Shown here piece by piece: positions 16,933 through 24,801 of a stretch of 64,000 bases of DNA. A model generated the notes under the pieces. That model did no database searches. It saw only the letters and a list, made by a program, of their open reading frames with translations, and was not told where the DNA came from. The translations under genes and the position numbers were made by a program. Where the stretch lies: the NCBI RefSeq assembly GCF_000230715.2, contig NC_019792.1, positions 1,240,001 through 1,304,000 on the forward strand, read 5' to 3'. Source of the DNA: Natronobacterium gregoryi SP2. Its GTDB lineage: Archaea > Halobacteriota > Halobacteria > Halobacteriales > Natrialbaceae. Positions within the stretch are counted from its first letter, which is position 1; each line of letters starts with the position of its first letter.

Positions 16933-17556
16933 ATGGCAGACACGCCGGGGGCGGGCTGGGTATCGACGTCGACGGACGAGTTCGACGAGACGACCGAAGA
17001 AATCATGCGAGCGGTGTATCGAGCCCTGTCCAAGAACGGCTACCCGGAAACTACGATGGCGGAAATCGCCTCGGAGTTCGAAAAGAGCAAGGGGCTGCTC
17101 TACTACCACTACGACAGTAAAGAGGCGATTCTGAACGACTTCTTCACGTATCTCTGTCAACGACTCCAGTCGTCGCTCATCGAAGAATCCTACGAAGACC
17201 CCTACGAAAGACTCCTTGCGGTGGTCGATCGAATCCTGCCAGCAGCGATCGACGACGAACAACTCGAGTTTCGACAGGCGCTTTTCGAGGTTCGATCGCA
17301 AGCGCCGCACAACCGCTCGTACTACGAACAGATCCGTCGTTCGGATCGGATCATCCTCGAGACGTTGACGGAGACGATCCAGCAGGGCGTCGAAACCGGC
17401 CGATTCGCCGATGTCGATCCGGAACGACGGGCCGAACTGTTGTTCTCGACGCTGTACGGGATTATGGAACGCGGGGCTGCACTCGGCGACCGTGACCTCG
17501 TCGAACGCAACCGGGAGATGGTTCGAGTCCGCCTCGAGCGAACGTTACTCGCCTAA
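16933..17556 (+). CDS. TetR/AcrR-family transcriptional regulator
   Basis: 207 residues. The helix-turn-helix runs through T-T-M-A-E-I-A-S-E-F-E-K-S-K-G-L-L-Y-Y-H-Y-D-S-K-E-A-I (about 38-64), the signature of the family. The rest is the helical ligand/dimer domain, with F-S-T-L-Y-G-I-M-E-R near 175. Ligands are often acyl-CoAs or hydrophobic compounds. Four palindromes with ACTGA/TCAGT half-sites lie within 4.2 kb (16662, 17621, 20786, 20821), one directly at the promoter of the next gene, so a local regulon including the zinc-ribbon membrane protein is likely. That link is inference. Confidence 0.88.
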   Translation: MADTPGAGWVSTSTDEFDETTEEIMRAVYRALSKNGYPETTMAEIASEFEKSKGLLYYHYDSKEAILNDFFTYLCQRLQSSLIEESYEDPYERLLAVVDRILPAAIDDEQLEFRQALFEVRSQAPHNRSYYEQIRRSDRIILETLTETIQQGVETGRFADVDPERRAELLFSTLYGIMERGAALGDRDLVERNREMVRVRLERTLLA

Positions 17557-17620
17557 CATTGCAGTTGGCGAGATCGCCACCGGGTGATCCCGGAGGCGAG
17601 ATAGACGGAAGACTTACTAC

Positions 17621-17638
17621 TGACTAACCGTTCAGTCA
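17621..17638. promoter_or_regulatory. TetR-type operator at the zinc-ribbon membrane-protein promoter
   Basis: TGACTAACCGTTCAGTCA is an 18-bp near-palindrome lying just 4 bp before the ATG at 17643 and directly after a CTTACTAC TATA-like box. Binding there would cover the transcription start site, as expected for a repressor. Confidence 0.6.
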
Positions 17639-17642
17639 ATGC

Positions 17643-18062
17643 ATGAGCCGACAATCATCGCAGAAACGGCCGTGGCTCGCCGCCGGACTAACCCTGCTCG
17701 TGGTGGGTCTCGGACAGTTCTACCTCCGGCGGTGGCTACGCGCACTCGGGTGGGTCAGTCTCGCTGTGGTGACCACGCTCGTGTTTGTCCCCCAGTCGGT
17801 ACTGACGGACCCGGCAGCAGCGTCTTTCTGGGACGGTGCGCCGCTGGCCTTCGTCGGGCTACTGAGCGTCTTCGACGCGTACGTTCTCGCCACACAGCAC
17901 AACGTCCGTCTCGAGTCACAGAACCCGGAGACGCCCCGATGTCCAGCCTGCCACCGCGAACTCGAGGCAAACCTGACGTTCTGTCAGTGGTGTGCAAACG
18001 AACTCCCCGAGGGGGAGGCGGCGAATTTCGCGACCACGGACGAAACTGACGGCGATTCGTAA
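17643..18062 (+). CDS. Membrane protein with C-terminal zinc ribbon
   Basis: 139 residues. Two to three hydrophobic helices occupy about 10-90 (L-A-A-G-L-T-L-L-V-V-G-L-G-Q-F-Y-L-R-R-W opening, then W-V-S-L-A-V-V-T-T-L-V-F). A cytosolic zinc ribbon follows with C-P-A-C-H and C-Q-W-C (about 100-118) and an acidic tail. The G-Q-F-Y-L-R-R-W segment is typical of small TM2-like haloarchaeal proteins. Its function is unknown. A TetR-type operator covers the promoter, so expression is probably repressor controlled. Confidence 0.75.
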   Translation: MSRQSSQKRPWLAAGLTLLVVGLGQFYLRRWLRALGWVSLAVVTTLVFVPQSVLTDPAAASFWDGAPLAFVGLLSVFDAYVLATQHNVRLESQNPETPRCPACHRELEANLTFCQWCANELPEGEAANFATTDETDGDS

Positions 18063-18428
18063 CTACCGAAAGGCAGTGCCTGCGCGATCGCGGACAGACG
18101 AGCCGAATACTCGATGTGAGCCGGAACCCAGCCAGCGAGTGGGGGTGCGATGGCGCGTTCCGTTTCGAGTTACTGTTTCTGCGAGAAGGATGTCGTCCGG
18201 CCCGCTCCAGGTCCGGCGAGGCGATCGGCCGGCCGGCAACCCAGGCCGGAGATCGGTCAGGACACCCGATAGTTCGAGCAGACGGGAACGAAACACAAGA
18301 TTGAGTAACAGCTACTCGCTCGGTTCGAGTATGCACTTCGGGGAGAGTCGACTGGCGAGCAGTTGGACAGTCGTCACGCTGTCGAACAAAACGATACACA
18401 CGCCGAGCGCAAGTACGGAGAGAACAGC
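18063..18428. other. Intergenic, nothing recognised
   Basis: About 365 bp between the zinc-ribbon protein and GGGP synthase. No RNA, repeat copy or coding-like frame was found. Confidence 0.45.
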
Positions 18429-19157
18429 ATGACGGCGCGACCGACTCGACCGTGGGCCGACTGGACTCACGTCTTAAAGGTCGATCCTGACCGCGAACTC
18501 GTCTCCGACGATACGTTCGACGATCTCTTTGGGTGTGGGACCGACGCAATCTTGCTCGGCGGCACGACCGGTGTGACCGAATCGAAAGTCGAGCGCATTC
18601 TCGAGGCGTGTGCTGCCGCCGAGGTTCCCGTCTATCAGGAGCCGAGCAATCTCGACAACGTCGTCGACGCTCCGCGTGTCGACGGCTATCTCGTGCCGAC
18701 GGTCCTGAACGCAGGTGACCCGTTCTGGCTCGTCGGCGCACACAAAGAGAGTATGCGACGCTATCCGGATCATCCGTGGGAGCGAACGACGACGGAAGCG
18801 TACATCGTTCTCAACCCCGACGCGACAGTCGCGACGTACACGGACGCAGACTGCGATCAGACGCCAGCCGACGTGGCGGCATACGCACGCACCGCCGAGC
18901 ACCTGTTCGGACAGGAAATCGTCTATCTCGAGTACTCGGGAACGCTCGGTGATTCCGCCGTCCTCGAAGCAGCGAGTGATGCACTCGAGGATGCGACGCT
19001 TTTCTACGGCGGTGGGATCGGAAGCTACGAATCTGCACGGCAGATGGCAACACTCGCAGACGTCGTCGTCGTCGGTGATCTCCTGCACGAAGAGGGCGTC
19101 GATGCGGTCGAGCGAACGGTCGAGGGGGCACGCGACGGTCAGCGTGAAAACGACTGA
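18429..19157 (+). CDS. Phosphoglycerol geranylgeranyltransferase (GGGP synthase)
   Basis: 242 residues, a TIM-barrel of the PcrB/GGGPS group I type. Recognisable in order are [11 protein letters not shown] (14-24), [22 protein letters not shown] (about 165), F-Y-G-G-G-I-G-S and V-V-V-G-D-L-L-H-E. It attaches geranylgeranyl to sn-glycerol-1-phosphate, the first ether bond of archaeal membrane lipids. The neighbouring geranylgeranyl reductase and polyprenyl-synthetase-like gene make this a lipid locus. The ATG at 18429 gives the normal length. Confidence 0.92.
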   Translation: MTARPTRPWADWTHVLKVDPDRELVSDDTFDDLFGCGTDAILLGGTTGVTESKVERILEACAAAEVPVYQEPSNLDNVVDAPRVDGYLVPTVLNAGDPFWLVGAHKESMRRYPDHPWERTTTEAYIVLNPDATVATYTDADCDQTPADVAAYARTAEHLFGQEIVYLEYSGTLGDSAVLEAASDALEDATLFYGGGIGSYESARQMATLADVVVVGDLLHEEGVDAVERTVEGARDGQREND

Positions 19158-19169
19158 ACGAGTTACTGT

Positions 19170-19253
19170 CAGGCAGTTTGCTGTGGTCACTTACCGCCGA
19201 TCGTCAGAACGGGTCGGCGATCGGCGGTAACTAGTTACAGCAATCCGTTCGAG
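19170..19253. repeat. Family A2 palindromic element
   Basis: Outer arms GGCAGTTTGCTGT and ACAGCAATCCGTTCGAG enclose cores TTACCGCCGATCG and CGATCGGCGGTAA, the latter followed by CTAG. It lies downstream of GGGP synthase and has the same core type as 14753 and 21966. Confidence 0.75.
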
Positions 19254-19392
19254 ACGGTCCGCCGTCACCGTGGAGCAGTGATAGCCATCATACAGTTGTG
19301 GCGAAACCGTCGGAACGGCGCTCCGGATGGGTCGGCTCGGCGCGCTTCTCGAGGGTCACACTGTCGCCATGCAACCGGATTGACACTGGCCA
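19254..19392. other. Short spacer
   Basis: Between the A2 element and the end of the convergent gene at 19393. Nothing recognised. Confidence 0.3.
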
Positions 19393-20187
19393 CTAGCGAC
19401 TCTCAGGTAGGTCCGCGATCGAGTCAGGAGACTCGTAGTCGAGCGACAGTTCGAGAAACGCGGTGAGTTGCTCGTCGACGAGATCCCGCGAGCGGGACGG
19501 CCAACACTCGACGAGGCTGTCGAGTTGCTTCGAGGGAGCCGATGGACGAGTCGATATCTCGGTCGTATCCACCTGCTGACTCTGTCCGGTCGTCCGGTAC
19601 CAGACGTGAAATCCGAACGTATTTGCTCGCCGTATCAGCTCCGAAGAGACGCTGTCGACAGCGGCGAGCGTCCCGGCGAGTTCGATGCCACATCCAGTCA
19701 GTGCACCGAGTCGTTGCACGACCTCGGATCGTGAGTGCTGCCCGTCTGCGTCCACACCGGACACGATTGCATACCCCTCCTGGACTCGTCTGGTTGCCCG
19801 GGTAAAACGCTCGAGACACTGCTCGAGACGGACTGGCGGTGCATCGTATCCGGCCAGCACTTCGAACGTGCTCGACTCGAGGAGATCTCCACGGAGAATG
19901 GTGTGGGTGAGATCGGTAACCGACGACGGGCCAGATTCGAGGGCTTGCCGATGAACAGTCGACTGGAGCGAGGCGAGCTCGAGGGCAACAGCGACTGGTA
20001 ACACCTCGTCGACCAGCCGAGATGACGGCGTGAATCCATCGAACGCCGTCAGAAACACGTGTCCGGCCGTCCTGGGCCGACCGACCGACGGTATGCGATC
20101 GTGTTCGAACGTGACGACCGTTGAGAGGATTTCCTGAAGTAACTCCTCGAGTATCTGTCTCCGGTGTAGTATCGTATCCGACGTCAT
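19393..20187 (-). CDS. Polyprenyl-synthetase-like protein lacking both Asp-rich motifs
   Basis: 264 residues. The all-helical pattern follows trans-isoprenyl diphosphate synthases. G-R-P-R-T-A (36-41) is at the G-K-R-x-R position. A-L-E-L-A-S-L-Q-S-T-V-H-R-Q-A-L-E-S-G (68-86) lies where the first D-D-x-x-D should be. T-I-L-R-G-D-L-L-E matches A-I-L-A-G-D-x-L, and the segment near F-G-F-H-V-W-Y-R-T-T-G-Q replaces F-Q-x-x-D-D. No Asp-rich motif survives, so Mg-diphosphate catalysis is unlikely. It is convergent with GGGP synthase and may be a regulatory or substrate-binding partner. Start taken at the ATG beginning M-T-S-D-T-I-L; an upstream ATG (20250) would run through the B repeat. Confidence 0.6.
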   Translation of the reverse strand: MTSDTILHRRQILEELLQEILSTVVTFEHDRIPSVGRPRTAGHVFLTAFDGFTPSSRLVDEVLPVAVALELASLQSTVHRQALESGPSSVTDLTHTILRGDLLESSTFEVLAGYDAPPVRLEQCLERFTRATRRVQEGYAIVSGVDADGQHSRSEVVQRLGALTGCGIELAGTLAAVDSVSSELIRRANTFGFHVWYRTTGQSQQVDTTEISTRPSAPSKQLDSLVECWPSRSRDLVDEQLTAFLELSLDYESPDSIADLPESR

Positions 20188-20206
20188 CTGTGACGGTCTC
20201 TCGTAT

Positions 20207-20294
20207 CTAGTACCGTCCCAACCGTCGACTGATGGGTCGAATCGGGCCACACCGCCAGATTCGACCCATCAGTTCAGGCTTGGGCCACCACTAG
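20207..20294. repeat. Family B element, core type 1
   Basis: Bounded by CTAG on both sides. CTAGTACCGTCCCAACCGTC opens it and CTTGGGCCACCACTAG closes it. The inner arms are GATGGGTCGAATC and GATTCGACCCATC. It occupies the region 20-107 bp upstream of the polyprenyl-synthetase-like start and so forms that gene's promoter region. Confidence 0.8.
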
Positions 20295-20523
20295 TCGTCT
20301 GTCAGGGCGTTCTCCTAAATCGGGAGTGTCCGTCAGTATGAACACTTTGGCTTCGGCCAGCCACAGGGAGTCCCCACTCGACTCGAGAGACATCCGGTCG
20401 GACGAGAAACGAGAAGCAAACGAGGGACGCGGCCGGTGATCCGGGCTGTCGAAAGTCAGTTGTGAGACAGCGGCGGTCGACTGTGCAGTTGGCCCGGAAC
20501 ACAGTTGCAGTCCGCACGAACTG

Positions 20524-20680
20524 TGAACTGCCTCGGGAAAGTGGTCGAGACGCCGAAAGCGTCTCGTTACCGAGCGAGAACAGCGGTCTCACGGACATCG
20601 TGAAGTTTTGGTCCGCTCAGTCACGGAAATCGTGGCTTTCCGTACGACCTCGAGGCACTCGGCCTGCTCCACCTGTAGAC
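20524..20680. repeat. Family C repeat, long copy
   Basis: Opens TGAACTGCCTCGGG, has a hairpin GAGACGCCGAAAGCGTCTC, and ends TTCCGTACGACCTCGAGGCA then CTCGGCCTGCTC and CCTGTAGAC. The same landmarks in the same order occur at 28640-28746, with a shorter middle. Confidence 0.6.
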
Positions 20681-20785
20681 GTCCCGTGTACATCGGCTCG
20701 GGCCGTATCGTGTCGGTGGCCAGTCACGTAGCGCCTTCCGTAGATAATTACAGCAGTACAGGTGTAATCAGCACGGCACGCTCTC

Positions 20786-20834
20786 TGACTGACTAGTTAG
20801 TCAGCACCGGTAAAAGTCTTACTGATCATTCAGT
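20786..20834. promoter_or_regulatory. Two TetR-type operators without a downstream gene
   Basis: TGACTGACTAGTTAGTCA (20786-20803) and ACTGATCATTCAGT (20821-20834) flank a GGTAAAAGTCTTACTG segment. The layout copies the promoter at 17612-17638. Neither strand downstream carries an intact gene, so this looks like an orphan promoter left by a deleted gene. Confidence 0.5.
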
Positions 20835-20863
20835 TAGCAGCGACGATCGAACGAGAGACGCAC

Positions 20864-21070
20864 TTAACAGTAGTTACCCATGGACAGATTGGAGTAACGA
20901 CTGAAATCATCCGTGTACCGATTCTCCCGCTCACGAATCGATTCTCTCCGTTCGACGACCGTGATTCCCGCGTCGACCAGTCGAACCGCGTCCTCCTCGT
21001 CGGCCCCAGTAACCGCTAGCTTACAGTGGAGACCGTTTCCGAAATCTGTTCTGGTCATCCACTTCCCCAT
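20864..21070 (-). CDS. Small hypothetical protein
   Basis: 68 codons from an ATG at 21070 (a second ATG at 21058), acidic and charge-rich (V-T-G-A-D-E-E-D-A-V-R-L-V-D-A-G-I-T-V-V-E-R-R-E-S-I). The composition looks like a real haloarchaeal protein and not an antisense shadow, but no family was recognised. It lies in a decayed, AT-richer zone next to a frameshifted remnant, so it may itself be a 3' fragment. Confidence 0.4.
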   Translation of the reverse strand: MGKWMTRTDFGNGLHCKLAVTGADEEDAVRLVDAGITVVERRESIRERENRYTDDFSRYSNLSMGNYC

Positions 21071-21113
21071 ATTCTCTTATTTCCACATATCAAAGCATAT
21101 ATCGGAATTCGTA

Positions 21114-21316
21114 TCATTCTCGCTCATCGCGGCGAAATCCGAGTCCGTGCTCACGAATCTCGGCAACAGCCCACGAGAATACATCGGCAAAAAACACGGG
21201 ATTGCGACGCTCGTTCTCGAAATACACCACTCGAGGCGTTTACTGTATCCTGAATCGAACGACGTGTAGCGCCAACCCACCGAGCACCGAGTTGAAGACG
21301 GTCTCGTTCCATCCAA
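21114..21316 (-). pseudogene. Frameshifted gene remnant
   Basis: The reverse strand from 21239 to 21114 is open with protein-like sequence (R-V-V-Y-F-E-N-E-R-R-N-P-V-F-F-A-D-V-F-S, then A-E-I-R-E-H-G-L-G-F-R-R-D-E). The preceding part (W-R-Y-T-S-F-D-S-G-Y) continues in another frame after a break near 21243. No start or family was identified. I read it as the decayed end of a gene lost from this repeat-rich zone. Confidence 0.35.
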
Positions 21317-21537
21317 CGTGTTCGCGCTATTTCTCGCCTGGTGAGTGTGGATCGCCCCTCGGCACGTCGCTATCCTCGCTCGTTCGCCACTATTTTCTAT
21401 TTTCGTACCAGTATTGGAAAGTGATATTTTGGAGGCGTCGATGCACGATCACACCAGCTCGCGCCGTGTCGTCCCACACGCCAGGCGCTACTTCTATCAC
21501 GAGAAGCGGAAAAGTGACCGACGACTGCTAGTACCGT
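21317..21537. other. AT-richer spacer, nothing recognised
   Basis: Part of the low-GC decayed zone; no gene, RNA or repeat arm seen. Confidence 0.3.
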
Positions 21538-21615
21538 CCCAACCGTCGACTGACGGGTCGAATCGAGCCACACCGCCAGGTTCGACCCATCAGTTCAGAC
21601 TTGGAACGCCACTAG
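21538..21615. repeat. Family B element, core type 1
   Basis: CTAGTACCGTCCCAACCGTC at the left, the GGGTCGAAT/ATTCGACCC-type core, and CTTGGAACGCCACTAG at the right. Its right CTAG is shared with the next unit. Confidence 0.8.
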
Positions 21616-21721
21616 TAGCGTCCCAACCGTCGACCGACTAGTTGAGAGTTGGCCCAAACCGATCACGATTCTCGATCAGAAGTGGAGTACACTAGTCAGA
21701 GTAGACTTGGGACGCTACTAG
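21612..21721. repeat. Family B element, core type 3
   Basis: 110 bp starting and ending in CTAG. The core has CCGACTAGTTGAGAGTTGG and the AAACCGATCACGATTCTCG stretch. It is the same unit as 62248-62359 and the reverse of 40501-40610. A degenerate half-unit continues to about 21760. Confidence 0.8.
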
Positions 21722-21890
21722 TGGCGGTCTGCACCTGCACTGCTGGTTCGAATCCGGTCGTGTCGACCGAGTCACCTCGCCAGTCGGCGATCGGAACGGT
21801 ACCAGAGCGACTGGTCGAGACGACGAGCCAGTCGACGGCCGTGTTAAAACGTCGAGACGGAGTCGGTCTCGAGCCTGACCGGACTAGTTT

Positions 21891-21962
21891 TGTAGGCTGT
21901 CCCGATGTCCCAGTGCAACCGCTTCGGTCGCGGTTGCACCGGCAATGACGGACGGGAAACCG
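21891..21962. repeat. Family A element, partly degraded
   Basis: TGTAGGCTGTCCCGATGTCC, inner arms GTGCAACCGC and GCGGTTGCAC, and a decayed right arm GGACGGGAAACCG. It is followed within 4 bp by an A2 element. Confidence 0.6.
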
Positions 21963-21965
21963 CCT

Positions 21966-22041
21966 TATACGGATTGCTGTAACTAGTCACCGCTGATCGC
22001 CAGAGGAACCGGCAATCTGCGGTAAGTAACTACAGTCTCAG
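21966..22041. repeat. Family A2 element at a gene 3' end
   Basis: TATACGGATTGCTGTAACTA opens it, and TAACTACAGTCTCAG closes it after a CGCTGATCGCC/GGCAATCTGCG core. The TCA at 22038-22040 is the stop codon (TGA) of the membrane protein on the opposite strand. Confidence 0.75.
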
Positions 22042-22355
22042 TCGGAGCCACGATCCTCGTCGTCCGGCTCGAGTCGGTCGTCCTCCCGGGGTCGAAGCGG
22101 TGAATCGTCGGCTCGTGACGGATGGATGTTGAAGTTGTTTCCCCTGTACGGATCGGTTTCCGGATCGTAGGACAGTTCGCTGCGCTCGAACAGGTAAATG
22201 AAAAAGCCAAACAGCGGGATACAGAACGTGATCGCCGTCCACTTCAGCGGCGGCTCGAGGCCGACGCGGCCTGCGTCGTAGTAGGTCGCGACGGTGAGGC
22301 CGAGATGCCAGGCCAGCGGAATCCCGACGATCACTGCAAGCAAGAGATTGCTCAT
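22038..22355 (-). CDS. Small haloarchaeal membrane protein
   Basis: 105 residues. An N-terminal helix (L-L-L-A-V-I-V-G-I-P-L-A-W-H-L-G) and a second one (W-T-A-I-T-F-C-I-P-L-F-G-F-F-I-Y-L-F-E-R) resemble the two-helix PLDc_N-like arrangement with a P-L-F-G-F core and trailing E-R. A 45-residue acidic, R/D-rich cytosolic tail follows. Function unknown. The stop codon lies in the terminus of the A2 repeat at 21966-22041, so the repeat was probably inserted at, or selected at, this gene's end. Confidence 0.72.
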   Translation of the reverse strand: MSNLLLAVIVGIPLAWHLGLTVATYYDAGRVGLEPPLKWTAITFCIPLFGFFIYLFERSELSYDPETDPYRGNNFNIHPSRADDSPLRPREDDRLEPDDEDRGSD

Positions 22356-22593
22356 GAGAAGTGTAGAGGCCGAGGGTACTAAATGCCCAGCAAATCGAGG
22401 GTCGTAGCCGACCGTTCAGTCGTCGTATCGTACTCCGACGCCCGGGTTTCGGCTACGTGAACGACAAACGCACAATCGAGGCATCGAAATGTTCCGTTCG
22501 AAACGGAACGATTACGATCGTTTATGAAACGTCACACCGGACGAATTGCCACTTCCCGCAGGAGGAGAACGGACGGAAGTGGTCAACTTAGTT

Positions 22594-22731
22594 GACCTCG
22601 AACTCGATCGCTGCACCCTGACACGACCACCTTTTGTCTCGCTCGTCACTCCGTTCCTCCCTCGCAAAATCTGGACCAAAAAACCCAGACTAACCGTCTC
22701 AAGCGACCTCGAACTCGATCGCTGCACCCTG
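22594..22731. repeat. 27-bp direct repeat duplicating the thiolase 3' end
   Basis: The 27 bases at 22594-22620 are repeated exactly at 22705-22731, where they encode the last residues of the thiolase gene (A-A-I-E-F-E-V). The extra copy lies 111 bp downstream of the gene end, outside any gene. It could mark an insertion that duplicated its target or a slipped duplication. Nothing coding lies between. Confidence 0.7.
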
Positions 22732-23835
22732 GCCGAAGCCGACACACAGCGTCGCCAGACCGAGCCCGCCGCCACGTTTCTGCAGTTCGTGAATCAGCGT
22801 CACCGGCAGGCGAGCGCCGGAGGCACCCAGTGGGTGGCCGATCGCGATCGCACCGCCGTTGACGTTGAAAATCTCCGGATCGACACCGAGCTGGTCGCGC
22901 GAGTAGATCGTCTGGCTGGCAAAGGCCTCGTTGAGTTCGACGAGGTCGTAGTCGTCGATGTCGCGGCCGTTTCGCTCGAGCAGTCCTTCGGTCGCCGGGA
23001 CCGGACCGACGCCCATGACGGTGGGATCGACGCCGGCGACGTTGTTCGTGCCGATCTCTGCGAGGATCTCGAGGTCGTGTTCTTCGGCGAACGCCTCGCT
23101 GGTGACCAGCAGTGCGGAGGCACCGTCGGAGATCTGTGATGCGTTGCCCGGTGTGACGCTGCCGTCGGACTTGAAGACGGTCGGGAGGTCGCCCAGTTTC
23201 TCGGGAGTCGTTCCCGGACGGATGCCCTCGTCTTCGGAGATGGTGCCGTCTTCAGTCTCGATCGGGACGATCTCGTCGTCGAACCGGCCCTCTTCGGTCG
23301 CTTCGGCGGCGCGTTGCTGGCTCCGTGCGGCGTACTCGTCTTGCTGTTCGCGGCTGATGTCGAACTCCTCGGCGACCTTCTCGGCGGTCATCCCCATCTG
23401 GAGTTCGCCCATGTTGTACAACTGGGCCATCTTGGGGTGGACGTTGTGGGTGTTCTCGCCCATCGGGACGCGGCTCATGTTCTCGACGCCGCCGGCGACG
23501 ATGGCGTCGCGGTTGCCAGCCGCGATCGCGTCCGCGGCGGAGATGACTGCCTGCATCGAGGAGGCACACCAGCGGTTGATCGTCGTTGCCGGAACCGACT
23601 CGCCCAGTTCGGAGAGCAAGGCGACGACGCGGGCCACGTTGTTGCCCTGTTCGCCGCGCTGCTGGGCACACCCCCACATCAGATCGTCGATTTCCTCGCC
23701 CGAAAGACCGGTCTCGGCGAGGATTTCGTCGATCAGCGGCACCGAGAGGTCCTCGCTGCGGAGGTCAGCGAACGCGCCGTCTTCTTTCCCCTGTGGAGTC
23801 CGTACGGCCTTGGCTACGACTGGCGTCTGTGTCAT
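22699..23835 (-). CDS. Acetyl-CoA C-acyltransferase (thiolase)
   Basis: 378 residues from the ATG at 23835. The nucleophile region is [10 protein letters not shown] (about 87-96), with [25 protein letters not shown] and the terminal C-V-G-F-G-Q-G-A-A, all complete. It catalyses the last step of beta-oxidation or acetoacetyl-CoA formation. This is the intact counterpart of the dead thiolase at 4268-5412 and could supply the missing step for the dehydrogenase/hydratase pair. No operon partner is adjacent. Confidence 0.93.
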   Translation of the reverse strand: MTQTPVVAKAVRTPQGKEDGAFADLRSEDLSVPLIDEILAETGLSGEEIDDLMWGCAQQRGEQGNNVARVVALLSELGESVPATTINRWCASSMQAVISAADAIAAGNRDAIVAGGVENMSRVPMGENTHNVHPKMAQLYNMGELQMGMTAEKVAEEFDISREQQDEYAARSQQRAAEATEEGRFDDEIVPIETEDGTISEDEGIRPGTTPEKLGDLPTVFKSDGSVTPGNASQISDGASALLVTSEAFAEEHDLEILAEIGTNNVAGVDPTVMGVGPVPATEGLLERNGRDIDDYDLVELNEAFASQTIYSRDQLGVDPEIFNVNGGAIAIGHPLGASGARLPVTLIHELQKRGGGLGLATLCVGFGQGAAIEFEVA

Positions 23836-23991
23836 ATCCTGACGAACAGGCCTCATAGACTTAAATCCCGGTAGAACGGCGGGTGACTGACTCGAAGTTT
23901 ACGGGTGGCTGCCAGCCTTGCAAGCGGTTTCGAGTTCGGTACGGCGCGCTCGAGAACAATCCTTATCTCTCACCTGTCGAAATAAGCGGTC

Positions 23992-24699
23992 ATGGACGAG
24001 GACGGACTGGACGTCGCCGATTCCGACGCCAGCGAGGGCCACAAAGCGGGAGCCGATGATCACGACGACGCCGAGAGCGTTGGCGAGTCGAGCCCGGTTG
24101 ACGAAGAGGGAGGGGGAAAAGAGGACGAAAAGAAAGAACAAAGAGAGAACGAAGGCGACGGACCAATGCCAGGCGTCCCCGACGCCGAGCGCGAAGAGTC
24201 AGACGTCCCGGAAGACGTACAGAAGTACGCCCGGTTCAAGAAGATGGACGGGGCCCAGTACGAGCGAGTCAACGAGTTCCTGCGGGATCGCACCTACGTC
24301 ACTGCACGCGAGTGGGCGATCGCTCGTCTCTGTTCGGACTTTCGAACCGAGACGGGTGTCGAGATGACGAAGATCGGTGAGAACCTCCCCGAACTCGTCC
24401 CGTTCATGACTGACACCTACACCCCACAAGCGGTCAATCAGGCCCGGTCGTCGTTCGAGGAGAAGGTCAGGAAAGCCGGCGCAACTTTCCTCTACGGCGC
24501 GATGTGTGACTTCTTCACCGCCGAGGAACTCGACGACGTGATGTACGAGTCGACGGAAGTCGCGAAGTTCCTGCTCGAGGTCGAGGGCGTCGATCTCTCC
24601 GTCGAGGAGGAACTCGAGGCCGAAGACCGGATCTCCTCGGTGATGCGGGAAGTGCGAGAGGCAAGCGAGGAGCTACGAGAACAGGAACAGTCGGAGTAA
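23992..24699 (+). CDS. DUF5806-type haloarchaeal protein
   Basis: 235 residues. About 65 N-terminal residues are low-complexity and highly acidic (runs of D/E with K-E-D-E-K-K-E-Q). A compact helical domain (75-215) begins D-V-Q-K-Y-A-R-F-K-K-M-D-G and includes F-L-R-D-R-T-Y-V-T-A-R-E-W-A-I-A-R-L-C. This domain is widely conserved in haloarchaea and I match it to DUF5806 from memory. No enzymatic motif is visible. It follows a TATA-like TCCTTATCT near 23960. Confidence 0.7.
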   Translation: MDEDGLDVADSDASEGHKAGADDHDDAESVGESSPVDEEGGGKEDEKKEQRENEGDGPMPGVPDAEREESDVPEDVQKYARFKKMDGAQYERVNEFLRDRTYVTAREWAIARLCSDFRTETGVEMTKIGENLPELVPFMTDTYTPQAVNQARSSFEEKVRKAGATFLYGAMCDFFTAEELDDVMYESTEVAKFLLEVEGVDLSVEEELEAEDRISSVMREVREASEELREQEQSE

Positions 24700-24714
24700 C
24701 GAGCAGGAGTCGTT

Positions 24715-24801
24715 CTCAGACGGAAAGCTGTCCCGCTGTACTGGTGTGACCGCGAGCCTCCTGCGGTCGCGCCGGAACTGACTGACAGCAAACCGTCTCA
24801 G
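24715..24801. repeat. Family A element between convergent genes
   Basis: 87 bp. CTCAGACGGAAAGCTGTCC and TGACAGCAAACCGTCTCAG are the outer arms; GTGACCGCGAG and CTGCGGTCGC form the inner arms. Its TCA at 24798-24800 is the stop codon of the lipoate-ligase-like gene; the DUF5806 gene ends 15 bp before it. Confidence 0.85.
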
